64,000 bases of DNA from Ilyomonas sp965214235. GTDB taxonomy: Bacteria > Bacteroidota > Bacteroidia > Chitinophagales > Chitinophagaceae. The stretch lies in assembly GCA_965214235.1 (NCBI GenBank), contig CBDCBH010000001.1:62001-126000 (forward strand). Reading direction: 5' to 3'. Of this stretch, positions 8,488-15,331 are shown in pieces; positions within the stretch are counted from its first letter, which is position 1, and every line of letters begins with the position of its first letter. The translations under genes and the position numbers were made by a program. The notes under the pieces were generated by a model. It did no database searches. It saw nothing but the letters and a program-made list of their open reading frames with translations, and was not told where the DNA came from.

Positions 8488-8640
8488 GGGCGCAGACTTG
8501 TCTTTGTCAGCAAGTAATTTGTCCAAGTAAGCGCGTTCCTGCTCAAAGGTCATGTCTTTAATTTCGCTACTAATTTCGTCACGGATTTTCCGTAAATTTT
8601 TAAATATGTCTTGTTCGGTCTTATGTGTTTGTGTCGTCAT
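8452..8640 (-). CDS. Small protein downstream of PIN gene, possible antitoxin-like partner
   Basis: 62 residues, charged and predicted helical (EQDIFKNLRKIRDEISSEIK, FEQERAYLDKLL). It starts 20 bp inside the end of the PIN-domain reading frame, so the pair is coupled. The stop at 8452 lies in site E6, and the right arm of E6 codes for the last residues. Similar small proteins commonly accompany PIN-domain genes in Bacteroidota; calling it an antitoxin is inference from position and size only. Confidence 0.6.
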   Translation of the reverse strand: MTTQTHKTEQDIFKNLRKIRDEISSEIKDMTFEQERAYLDKLLADKDKSAPNNSVYKIVAGR

Positions 8641-9041
8641 AATTGATAATTTCTTTAGGTATTCTTATTTCTATCATGTTATGTCCTAACTGATAGTTGA
8701 TACCATTGTAACCTCTGATTTTGTCAAGGTTTATAATATGTTTAGAGTTCCAACTGACAAGAATATCTGCTTTGACAAGTGTCGCCATAGCAATGTGTTG
8801 GCAGTCGGCACGACTTGTTTGTCCAACCACCTTTGCTATGGTATTGGTCAGCAAGCTCACCTGCTTCTTGTGTCAACCTGATGTTTTCTATATGTTGAGA
8901 GGGAAGGCTCGCCAAAAAATCTTTTACTTGTTGTGGTGCTCTCAACAATTCGGCTTCAAAGAATGGGACTGTATCAACAGAAAATTCTTTATCAAATTGT
9001 CCGCCTACAACTGATGTGTCTATGTAAACTCTTTTTGCCAT
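8621..9041 (-). pseudogene. PIN-domain protein, frameshifted and internally deleted
   Basis: The frame from an ATG at 9041 reads MAKRVYIDTSVVGGQFDKEF (the first acidic PIN motif) and later EAELLRAPQQVKDFLASLP, ELADQYHSKG. The domain continues in another frame: SRADCQHIAMATLVKADILV then SWNSKHIINL and IEIRIPKEI. Two faults are visible: a 1-nt frameshift near 8835-8850, and apparently missing residues between FDKEF and VEAEL-like sequence, where family members carry about 20 more. The nuclease is probably inactive. The cassette ends GTTGGGCGCA and TGCGCCCAAC pair perfectly. Confidence 0.65.
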
Positions 9042-9107
9042 TGTTTCAAAGGTAAACAATAAAAAGCTGTTTTGAAGTTAGTGCTGTGTCCAAAAAAGTT
9101 TGCGCCC

Positions 9108-9301
9108 AACGAATCGGTATTGGCGTTTGTAGCGGCACGATGAAAGTTCGGTCAGCCCGTAACCGAAGCCGAGAATAGAACAAAAGAAACAAACAAGAAC
9201 TGCTGATCAACAGCGTTCTGTTGAGCCGATAACTGAAGATGTGTAAAGATCTGAAGCAGCTGCTTTGCTGTGCCAGCCGTGCTGACACAAAACCACTTGT
9301 T
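9108..9301. repeat. Site E7, attC-like palindrome
   Basis: 194 bp from AAC (9108-9110) to GTT (9299-9301). The right half holds GCTGACACAAAACCACTTGTT, as in the other sites that precede a mini-cassette. The left arm is more diverged (GGCGTTTGTAGCGGCACG). Confidence 0.75.
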
Positions 9302-9456
9302 ACCTGCTGCTTTATTGTGTCAACATGAACGTGCCAGCGAGTGATGCAAAAACAAAAGTGGCGTAAAAACAAACAAGGCTACTCAGCACTTGTCAACCTG
9401 AAAATGAAGCAAAAACAAAGCGACAAACTTTGACTTGTCAAAAGCTTGCAGGTAAC
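9299..9456 (-). repeat. Mini-cassette M1 (geneless, 158 bp)
   Basis: GTTACCTGC at one end and GCAGGTAAC at the other pair perfectly. Between them are three CAAAAACAAA or TAAAAACAAA words and no plausible gene. More than 90% identical by eye to M2-M4, M6 and M7. Confidence 0.85.
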
Positions 9457-9646
9457 GGTTTAGGGCTTGGCGAAGAACTGGTATTTGAAAACCGTCAGCC
9501 TGGAACTAATGTTGAGTAAAGATAAGCAGTTCAATGTTTATTTTTTTGCCTCAATTGATAACGTCAAGTTGGAACAAAAGATAAACAGAATTACTGATGC
9601 TGAAGTAAAAAGTGTCAGCCAGTTTTTTGCCAAACCTTTTATTGTG
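9454..9646. repeat. Site E8, attC-like palindrome
   Basis: Arms GGCTTGGCGAAGAACTGG (9464-9481) and CCAGTTTTTTGCCAAACC (9619-9636) pair at 15 of 18, mismatches all transitions. The right end reads ATTGTGTGTAG, apparently GTTGTGTGTAG with bases lost, and does not match the other end of the VapBC cassette. Confidence 0.75.
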
Positions 9647-9653
9647 TGTAGTG

Positions 9654-10064
9654 CTATTTTTTTGCAATTGTTGTCCAGTCTTCGATTATAATATTCTCAA
9701 GCCTGCCTAAGTGAACAACGTTATTTGTCACCATTATCATCTTGTTGTTAATAGCAGTTGCACCAATTAAAATGTCGAAATCATCAATCAGCGAGCCTTG
9801 CTTTTTTAGTTTAGTTTTTTGTTTTGCATATATGTCTAAAGAAGTATAAATAGGAACTATAAAGAATTTTGGAATGAATGCTTCTACAATTTTTCTCATA
9901 GCTTCCACTGTCTTACTGTTTTCAACTCCATATTTTAATTCAGCTACGGTCATTTCAGAAATAAAACAGTTTTGCTCACCCACTTCAGCTATTTTCTTAT
10001 TCAGCTCAAACTGTCCTTTGATGAAGTAAATACAAATATTTGTATCAAGCAGATATTTCTTCAA
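9654..10064 (-). CDS. VapC-like PIN-domain toxin
   Basis: 136 residues, full length for a VapC-type ribonuclease. Acidic residues of the PIN active site are visible: Asp7 (LLDTNICIYF), Glu42 (TVAELKYG) and Asp97 (IDDFDILIGA), plus the TNN motif at about 113-115. VapC toxins cut tRNA or rRNA when the antitoxin is lost. The ATG overlaps the end of the upstream antitoxin-like gene by 4 bp, the usual toxin-antitoxin arrangement. It appears intact, unlike the PIN gene at 8621. Confidence 0.85.
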   Translation of the reverse strand: MKKYLLDTNICIYFIKGQFELNKKIAEVGEQNCFISEMTVAELKYGVENSKTVEAMRKIVEAFIPKFFIVPIYTSLDIYAKQKTKLKKQGSLIDDFDILIGATAINNKMIMVTNNVVHLGRLENIIIEDWTTIAKK

Positions 10065-10306
10065 AGTGTCCCAATATTACGGTTAAACACTCTTGAAGCT
10101 CTAAGTGCTTCAATAATTTCATCAGCCGTTTCATCAGATTTGTAAGCTCCAAAAAGAGATTGTAAAGATGTGTCAGCAACTTCATCATTCTTTTTTAAAG
10201 ATTGTGATAGCTTTGAAATCAGGTCAAGTTTGTTGTCTCTATTAAGATTTTTTAAAAATTTAAAGTAATAATCTGCAAGGTCTATGTGCTGAGGAAAGGT
10301 ATCCAT
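10061..10306 (-). CDS. VapB-like antitoxin partner
   Basis: 81 residues, mostly helical. The C-terminus SDETADEIIEALRASRVFNR resembles the toxin-wrapping tail of antitoxins in many Bacteroidota PIN modules. It is upstream of, and overlaps, the VapC-like gene. A tandem 20-bp repeat 30-70 bp upstream is a candidate autoregulatory operator. Antitoxin identity is inferred from context and the C-terminal pattern. Confidence 0.7.
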   Translation of the reverse strand: MDTFPQHIDLADYYFKFLKNLNRDNKLDLISKLSQSLKKNDEVADTSLQSLFGAYKSDETADEIIEALRASRVFNRNIGTL

Positions 10307-10335
10307 TTAATTTTTTTGTCAAAAATAGTAATTTA

Positions 10336-10375
10336 TACAAACAATAAAGAGCAATTACAAACAATAAAGAGCAAT
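10336..10375. promoter_or_regulatory. Tandem 20-bp repeat at the vapBC-like promoter
   Basis: TACAAACAATAAAGAGCAAT occurs twice head to tail (10336-10355 and 10356-10375). On the minus strand it lies just upstream of TATTTTTG, a match to the Bacteroidota -7 box TAnnTTTG, before the gene starting at 10306. A likely operator for autoregulation; that role is inference. Confidence 0.6.
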
Positions 10376-10397
10376 GAATTAAGTCAGCATGACCGCT

Positions 10398-10584
10398 AAC
10401 GTCCACCGGCTTTCTGCTGTGCTGGTATTCTGTGATTCGTCAGCCCGGAACTGCAGCCGATTGAAAAACTGAAGTTGAAGATAAGAACTAATGATTAACA
10501 GCAAAATATCGGCTTGAACAAAAGATAATAAATGTACTGATGCTGAAAGTTGATTCGTCGCCCCGCCATAATGCCAAACCGCAT
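10398..10584. repeat. Site E9, attC-like palindrome cut by IS110
   Basis: Starts AACGTCCACCGGCTTTCTGC. The right arm CGCCATAATGCCAAACCGCAT ends at 10584. In related sites CGCAT is followed at once by GTTG; here GTTG is found only at 11867, after the IS110 element. The left arm (GGCTTTCTGCTGTGCTGG) resembles that of E19, while the right arm resembles E13 and E14, so E9 may be a hybrid site. Confidence 0.7.
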
Positions 10585-10609
10585 CCTATGTTTACATTTT
10601 TTCAATAAG

Positions 10610-10840
10610 TTAGCTTGGTCAACAGAATAACACAAAGGAACAAAAGGTGGAGTAAGATGGCAAAACCGCATAGGCATTGTAAGCCTTTACAACATGATCA
10701 TCCCCACCTTTTTTCTTACCAGATGCTGAACAGTTCACGAGGCTACCCACCAACGGTAAGCCTGCATTAGGATAGAAAGCACCGCGTAAGATTGTTCTTG
10801 TGATAACAGCCTAAAAATATTCATTCACCTCCAAACAAAC
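10610..10840 (+). ncRNA. Candidate IS110 bridge RNA region
   Basis: Noncoding DNA between the IS left end and the transposase start. It can form GGTGG...CCACC (around 10656-10722) and a hairpin of AGGCTACC with GGTAAGCCT (around 10740-10763). IS110-group elements are known to make a bridge RNA from the left end that pairs with target and donor DNA. Structure and location here fit, but no loop-target match was verified. Confidence 0.35.
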
Positions 10841-10846
10841 AAGCAA

Positions 10847-11827
10847 ATGACAAACACTAAAAAGTTATGCTGTGGCATCGATGTATCACAAAACACATTA
10901 GACGTCAGTTACCAGAACAACCTGGGCGAATTGTTTTACATCAAAGTGCCGAACAGCCGCAAAGGATTTGACGAAATCATCCGGCACACGGGTTTGCAAT
11001 ATCACTTCGTAATGGAGGCAACAGGTGTCTATTATATGAATCTGGCTTTTTTTCTGCACCACTTACAATGTGCCATTAGTGTGGTCAACGCCCTTACCAT
11101 TAAGCGCTATATACAGATGCACCTGGAACGAAACAAAAATAATAAAAAGGATGCGAAATGGATCTGTAAATATGCTGCTGATCAGCAGCCGGAACTGTGG
11201 GAAATGCCCCACCCGCTTTACTTTCAGTGCAAGCAATTATACAATGCCATACGCACCTACAGCGAACAGATCAAGCTATTTACCAACCAGGTACACAGCC
11301 TCGAAAAGCTGCCCGTACAAAACAAAGACGTAGTAAAATCGCTTGAGAAAATGATAGCGCAGTTTGAAGGCGAGACAGAAAAGTTAGAGAAAAAGCTACA
11401 GGAAATACTGGTGCAATGGCAGCCACAGCAGGTAAAAAACATCAGCAGCATTATGAGCATAGGCAAGCGGGCTACCGCCCTGCTGATCGTCTATACACAA
11501 GGCTTTAAATACACCGGCAACTACCGGCAGTTAATTAGTTTTTCAGGCTTGAGCCCGGTAGAAAAAAGCAGCGGAACATCTATTAACAGCCGACCAACAA
11601 TATGCCGGCAGGGCGGTAAACAAATCCGGGATGTGCTGTACCTGTGTGCCATGAATGCCATCCGCAATAACATAGCCTGCAAAGCTTTGTATAAACGCTT
11701 ACGCGAAAAAGGAAAGAGTGGAAAGCTGGCTCTGATTGCAGTTTGCAACAAAGTGTTGAAACAGGTATTTGCCGTCGTTAAAAACAATACTCTGTACCAA
11801 CCTAACTATTGTTCAGCTAAACCTTAA
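10847..11827 (+). CDS. IS110-family transposase (DEDD recombinase)
   Basis: 326 residues, normal length. The N-terminal RuvC-like DEDD domain shows GIDVSQNTLDV (first Asp), VMEATGVYY (Glu) and NNKKDAKWI (Asp). The C-terminal Tnp_20 domain (about 190-300) has SIGKRATALLIVYTQGF and the serine-containing stretch LSPVEKSSGTS, then GGKQIRDVLYLCAMNAIRNN. It appears intact, and it is one of only two real genes on the plus strand inside the array, both from insertion sequences. Confidence 0.95.
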   Translation: MTNTKKLCCGIDVSQNTLDVSYQNNLGELFYIKVPNSRKGFDEIIRHTGLQYHFVMEATGVYYMNLAFFLHHLQCAISVVNALTIKRYIQMHLERNKNNKKDAKWICKYAADQQPELWEMPHPLYFQCKQLYNAIRTYSEQIKLFTNQVHSLEKLPVQNKDVVKSLEKMIAQFEGETEKLEKKLQEILVQWQPQQVKNISSIMSIGKRATALLIVYTQGFKYTGNYRQLISFSGLSPVEKSSGTSINSRPTICRQGGKQIRDVLYLCAMNAIRNNIACKALYKRLREKGKSGKLALIAVCNKVLKQVFAVVKNNTLYQPNYCSAKP

Positions 11828-11866
11828 AAATTGTATTCATTTTTCTTGGCTTTTTACACAGTTCAT

Positions 11867-11876
11867 GTTGTACGTA
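11867..11876. repeat. Cassette boundary GTTGTACGTA, right half of site E9
   Basis: The ten bases are a perfect inverted repeat of TACGTACAAC at 12403-12412, the other end of the SRPBCC cassette. This shows that the IS110 element sits exactly between the site and its cassette. Confidence 0.8.
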
Positions 11877-11889
11877 GCCTTTTTTTAAT

Positions 11890-12363
11890 TTAAGCAAGTA
11901 ACTGTTTCCATTTGTCGCTTTCAGCAAAGTCTTTGATAATTTGATTTCGTTCGATTAAAAAAGCTTTTAAATATTTTGTCAAAATGAGCTTATTAAAAAT
12001 GTCGCCTAAAATTCCAAATGGTGCTTCAAATAAAAATTTGTCTGTCATTAAAACTTTGTCATGATTTACTGCAAAATAATGGTCATGTTTAATTTTTTTA
12101 AAAATACCTTTTATCTGTTCGTCACAAAAATGAAATGGTCGGTCATAAGCTGTAATTTTTGTCGTTAGTTTTTGTTTAATACCAAAATGCCTGGCTTGCC
12201 AAGTCACAAATTGATTAAAGCTGATTAAACCTTTTGTTACGCCTGCAATTGCAGTTTCATTAGTTTGTGCTGTCGAAATTTTATGTAAGTCAATACTTCT
12301 CGAAAGGTCAAAACAAATTTCAATTGTTGAATTAATTTCTGTCTGAATTTCAATTAAAGGCAT
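11890..12363 (-). CDS. SRPBCC-family protein
   Basis: 157 residues, full length for a small START/Bet v 1-like (SRPBCC) fold. It opens with IEIQTEINSTIEICFDLSRS, the usual first strand and helix, and ends with a long helix (LTKYLKAFLIERNQIIKDFA). These proteins form a hydrophobic cavity; ligand unknown. No signal peptide. Single gene of a cassette with perfect 10-bp matching ends (11867 and 12412). Confidence 0.8.
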   Translation of the reverse strand: MPLIEIQTEINSTIEICFDLSRSIDLHKISTAQTNETAIAGVTKGLISFNQFVTWQARHFGIKQKLTTKITAYDRPFHFCDEQIKGIFKKIKHDHYFAVNHDKVLMTDKFLFEAPFGILGDIFNKLILTKYLKAFLIERNQIIKDFAESDKWKQLLA

Positions 12364-12409
12364 TTGTCAAACTGTAAAGTATTTTAAAATTTTAGTCAAG
12401 GTTACGTAC

Positions 12410-12597
12410 AACGTCCACCGGCTTGGCGAAGAACTGGTAATTGAAAAACGTCAAGCCGAAACTATTGCTGAGTAAAGATAATCAGTTCAATGTTTATTTT
12501 TTGGCTCAATTTATAACGTCAAGTTGGAACAAAAGATAATAAATGAACTGATGTTCAAGTAAGATATGTCAGCCAGTTTTTTGCCAAGCCGCATGTT
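12410..12597. repeat. Site E10, attC-like palindrome
   Basis: 188 bp. Arms CGGCTTGGCGAAGAACTGG (12419-12437) and CCAGTTTTTTGCCAAGCCG (12573-12591) pair at 17 of 19, the best of the common family. AAC is at 12410-12412 and GTT at 12595-12597. Confidence 0.9.
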
Positions 12598-12935
12598 GGC
12601 AGTAGTTTAAGTCGGACGTAAACGCCTTTGTTGTCCAGTCGCCAGATCTTGTCTTTGTAAAGTCAGCAATCGTGTCAAATTGTTGGTCTGTCAAAGCCCT
12701 GCATCTTAATAATAGTATTGTTGCTGAACTTACCATGCTTTTGTCAAGGTCATGTTTTAGAAGTTGCAGAATATGTCGTAAAGTGTCCGATAATGATAAT
12801 GTCCATGTTCTGGTCTTCTCCCAAATCTATTTCTATGATTTGGTCTGTCAAGCCAGTGCTGCGAATAGCTAAGTCTTGAAAGTCTATTTTAAAGTGTTGC
12901 GTCAACCCTAATGTGTCCGAATAAATTACTGCCAA
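12569..12935 (-). pseudogene. Degenerate cassette gene, two frames
   Basis: One open frame starts near the boundary with a TTG at 12935 (VIYSDTLGLTQHFKIDFQDL and on to EIDLGEDQNM). A second frame covers the rest (TLRHILQLLKHDLDKSMVSS ... FDTIADFTKTRSGDW) and ends at a TGA (12569-12571) supplied by site E10. The frames switch between about 12760 and 12840. I do not recognise the family. A frameshifted single gene is the simplest reading, but two short genes or none are possible. The cassette ends GTTGGCAGTA and TACTGCCAAC pair perfectly. Confidence 0.4.
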
Positions 12936-13122
12936 CGGTAAAGGCTTTGTGGCGGCACGATGAAAGTTCGGTCAGCCTGTAACCAAAAGCCGAAAGTAGA
13001 ACAAAAGAAACAAACAATTCCTGCTGACCAACAGCGTTCTGTCAAGCTGATAACCGAAGATGAGTAAAGAGCTGAAGCAGCTGTTGAGCTGTGTCAGCCG
13101 TGCTGACACAAAACCACTTGTT
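12934..13122. repeat. Site E11, attC-like palindrome
   Basis: 189 bp. Left arm GGCTTTGTGGCGGCACG pairs with the right-arm region CGTGCTGACACAAAACC. The right half also holds the local hairpin GTGTCAGC-CGT-GCTGACAC. Confidence 0.85.
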
Positions 13123-13277
13123 ACCTGCTGCTTTAGTTTGTCAATATGAGCAAGCCAGCGAGTGATGCAAAAACAAAAATGGCGCAAAAACAAACAAGGC
13201 TACTCAGCACTTGTCAACCTGAAAATGAAGCAAAAACAAAGCGGCTCTTTTGACTTGTCAAAAAGCTTGCAGGTAAC
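13120..13277 (-). repeat. Mini-cassette M2 (geneless, 158 bp)
   Basis: Ends GTTACCTGC and GCAGGTAAC. Same layout as M1: three aaaaacaaa words and the final AAAAAGCTTGCAG. No gene. Confidence 0.85.
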
Positions 13278-13462
13278 GGGCAGGTATTGCTGCAGGTGGG
13301 ATATTTGAAAAACGTCCGCCGGCAACTGAAGCCAATATTGATTTAAAAGTTGAAGATAAAAACAAAAAGCCAAATAGTGAACGTCAAGCTGGAACTGCTG
13401 CTGACAGCGGACTGCAGCCGAAGTTGCCAACGTCCCGCCTCAATAACGCCAAACCTTTTGTT
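13275..13462. repeat. Site E12, attC-like palindrome, diverged arms
   Basis: 188 bp from AAC (13275-13277) to GTT (13460-13462). Pairing between GGTATTGCTGCAGGTGGGA and TCCCGCCTCAATAACGCC is only partial, but length and both ends are kept. Confidence 0.7.
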
Positions 13463-13476
13463 GGCTGCTGTAATGG

Positions 13477-14211
13477 TCACATGAGTATGAAACCTTTTTC
13501 AGGTACACATGCTTTTACGAACAAAGAACCAAACTTTGTCAACTCGATATGTGTGTTAATAAAAGTTCCCGTTTGCTTACCATTCTCATGTATAGCATCT
13601 TCATTTAGTTTTCTCCAGAAAACGAGGTCTAAGGATTTTAAATGAGAAATGTACATGTCAAAATGTTCTGGAAATGCAAGTTTGTCTTTTGACGTCGTGT
13701 CTTTCTTAACAACAGTATTACGAAACCTTAATTTATTACCTTCATTTGTATATAAGTCCATTGTATAGTCATAGTAAATTGGTTCTTTACTTATCATATA
13801 CAATATCATCGCTTCGTCCGCCGAAAGTTGGTCAATGATGTGATAAAAAGCGGAATGTGCTTCTTGTATTCGTGTCTTGTCAATTGCTCTTGATAATAAG
13901 CTTAAATACAGGTCGGTTAAATAATTATTGTCTTCAAGATATTTCAAGCGTTCAATAATAGGTCCACTTATAGATGCTGGTGCTTCAATTTGATTTTCTT
14001 CTTTTACAGTATTTCTTACTTTGTCCAAATATTTTGCAAGCCTGTCCTGATAAGCAGCTAAAAGTTGAATTGGTGCAGTAAAAAGTCGTGCAGCTTTTAT
14101 TAAGTCTGTCAAAGCTTTGCCACTTTCTTGAACAGACTGTGAAGCTCCGTCTTCGTAAATCTTTTTAATCGTGTCTTGTCCGAAAATATTTGATAATTTT
14201 TCTAAGTCCAT
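13477..14211 (-). CDS. DUF4393 (Abi-alpha-like) protein
   Basis: 244 residues from the ATG at 14211; the longer frame upstream runs back through site E13, so it is not used. It opens MDLEKLSNIFGQDTIKKIYE, followed by a region typical of DUF4393/Abi-alpha proteins (KALTDLIKAARLFTAPIQLL, IDQLSADEAMILYMI, ending TKFGSLFVKACVPEKGF). The Abi-alpha name comes from abortive-infection genes, so phage defence is plausible but not shown here. Single gene of a cassette with perfect 10-bp ends (GTTGGCTGCT at 13460, AGCAGCCAAC at 14227). Confidence 0.75.
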   Translation of the reverse strand: MDLEKLSNIFGQDTIKKIYEDGASQSVQESGKALTDLIKAARLFTAPIQLLAAYQDRLAKYLDKVRNTVKEENQIEAPASISGPIIERLKYLEDNNYLTDLYLSLLSRAIDKTRIQEAHSAFYHIIDQLSADEAMILYMISKEPIYYDYTMDLYTNEGNKLRFRNTVVKKDTTSKDKLAFPEHFDMYISHLKSLDLVFWRKLNEDAIHENGKQTGTFINTHIELTKFGSLFVKACVPEKGFILM

Positions 14212-14233
14212 GGTCGTAAAAATTATAGCAGCC

Positions 14234-14421
14234 AACGTTCGAGGCTTGGCGAAGAACTGGCATTTGAAACCCATCAAGCCGGAACTAGTGATGAGTAAAG
14301 ATAAGCTGTTCAATGTTTATTTTTTGGCTCATTTTATAACGTCAGGCTGAAACAAAAGATAAACAGAATTACCGATGTTGAAGTAAAAAGTGTCAGCCAG
14401 TTTTTTGCCAAACCGCATGTT
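14234..14421. repeat. Site E13, attC-like palindrome
   Basis: 188 bp. Arms GGCTTGGCGAAGAACTGG and CCAGTTTTTTGCCAAACC pair at 15 of 18. It starts AACGTTCGAGGC, the same left end that survives in the collapsed site E1. Confidence 0.85.
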
Positions 14422-14431
14422 GGTAGCAGTT

Positions 14432-14587
14432 TTATTTTTTAAATTTAGGTAAGCCTGCTTTCTTTAAAATCTCTTTCGCTTTTTCCATTTTTTTAGGAAA
14501 CAATTCTTTGTCCCTAAATTGCTCAAGATTTTTGTCAAATACAATTACTGGCAATTTTGAATTGTTTAATTTTTCAATTGTTGTCAT
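14432..14587 (-). CDS. Small basic protein, 51 residues
   Basis: ATG at 14587, TAA at 14432-14434, 9 bp after the DUF6934-like gene. The sequence opens MTTIEKLNNSKLPVIVFDKN, has a Lys-rich middle and ends AGLPKFKK. It is compact and shows no frame damage. It closes the cassette just before site E13, where second genes of cassettes sit. Family not recognised; a partner of the upstream gene is likely from position. Confidence 0.6.
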   Translation of the reverse strand: MTTIEKLNNSKLPVIVFDKNLEQFRDKELFPKKMEKAKEILKKAGLPKFKK

Positions 14588-14596
14588 GATGCAAAT

Positions 14597-15049
14597 TTAT
14601 ATTTTTTTTCGTTTTACAATAAAAGCTTCATAGTCTTCGCCTGAAATAAATTCTTCCCAAACGTTATTGTCAACCCTTAAACCATATACTTCAAAGTCTT
14701 CTTTTATTTCTTCCAAGTTATTTGTAATTCCCATTCTGTATAAACGTGTCCTTACATTATTGCTTCCAGTGGCAAAAACTAATGTGTCTGGATGGTTTTC
14801 AGTAAAAGCGTAAACTGTCGAAGCAACAGTTGCTAAAACTTTTAAACTGTCGCCATTATTGGTAATAATTTCATCGTCAATTGTCTTTGTTTCTAAGTTA
14901 AAGTCACCAAAGCCAAGATTATAAATATTGTTCTCGCCAGTATATGAAAACACTACCATCTTTTTAATAAGTCCTTTAATACCTTCACTATAAAACGAGT
15001 AAACTTTAAATTCTTCTTCTGATTTATATAAATACTTGGGTCTATTCAC
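14597..15049 (-). CDS. DUF6934-like protein
   Basis: 150 residues, mixed alpha/beta, no signal or membrane segment. The pattern matches a common Bacteroidota hypothetical family: an opening tyrosine-rich strand (MNRPKYLYKSEEEFKVYSFY), then NLGFGDFN, NGDSLKVLATVASTVYAFTE, and ATGSNNVRTRLYRMGI. These proteins are frequent in mobile accessory regions and have no known function. First of two genes in a cassette with perfect 10-bp ends (GTTGGTAGCA at 14419, TGCTACCAAC at 15116). Confidence 0.65.
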   Translation of the reverse strand: MNRPKYLYKSEEEFKVYSFYSEGIKGLIKKMVVFSYTGENNIYNLGFGDFNLETKTIDDEIITNNGDSLKVLATVASTVYAFTENHPDTLVFATGSNNVRTRLYRMGITNNLEEIKEDFEVYGLRVDNNVWEEFISGEDYEAFIVKRKKI

Positions 15050-15122
15050 TAAAAATTTTCATCAAATGTAAGTTTCACTTTGAAATCTGCTTAAAGTTTT
15101 GGTGGTCTGAAAAATTGCTACC

Positions 15123-15311
15123 AACGTCCACCGGCTTGGCGTTGTGGCGGCATTTGAAATATGTCAGCCGACAACTGAAGCCGGATAAATAACTAAAGTA
15201 CAAAACATATTCTACTGTTCAATAGCGTATTGTCTGCCGGAACAAAAGCTGAATAAAGAACAAATGCTGATGGCTTGTTCATCGCCCCGCCATATTGCCA
15301 AACCGCATGTT
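15123..15311. repeat. Site E14, attC-like palindrome
   Basis: 189 bp. Arms CGGCTTGGCGTTGTGGCGG and CCGCCATATTGCCAAACCG pair well. It ends CGCATGTTG, the intact form of the junction that IS110 split in E9. Confidence 0.85.
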
Positions 15312-15331
15312 GTGTGTTCGTGCTTCTCTCG

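Larger units (their letters stand above)
10585..11866 (+). mobile_element. IS110-family insertion sequence inserted in site E9
   Basis: About 1.28 kb carrying one IS110 transposase. Limits are set by the break in site E9: ...CCAAACCGCAT on the left and GTTGTACGTA on the right, so the exact ends are uncertain by a few bases. As usual for IS110 elements there are no terminal inverted repeats, and the long noncoding left end (10585-10846) lies 5' of the transposase. Insertion at the cassette side of an attC-like site parallels the known IS1111-attC group. Confidence 0.75.
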
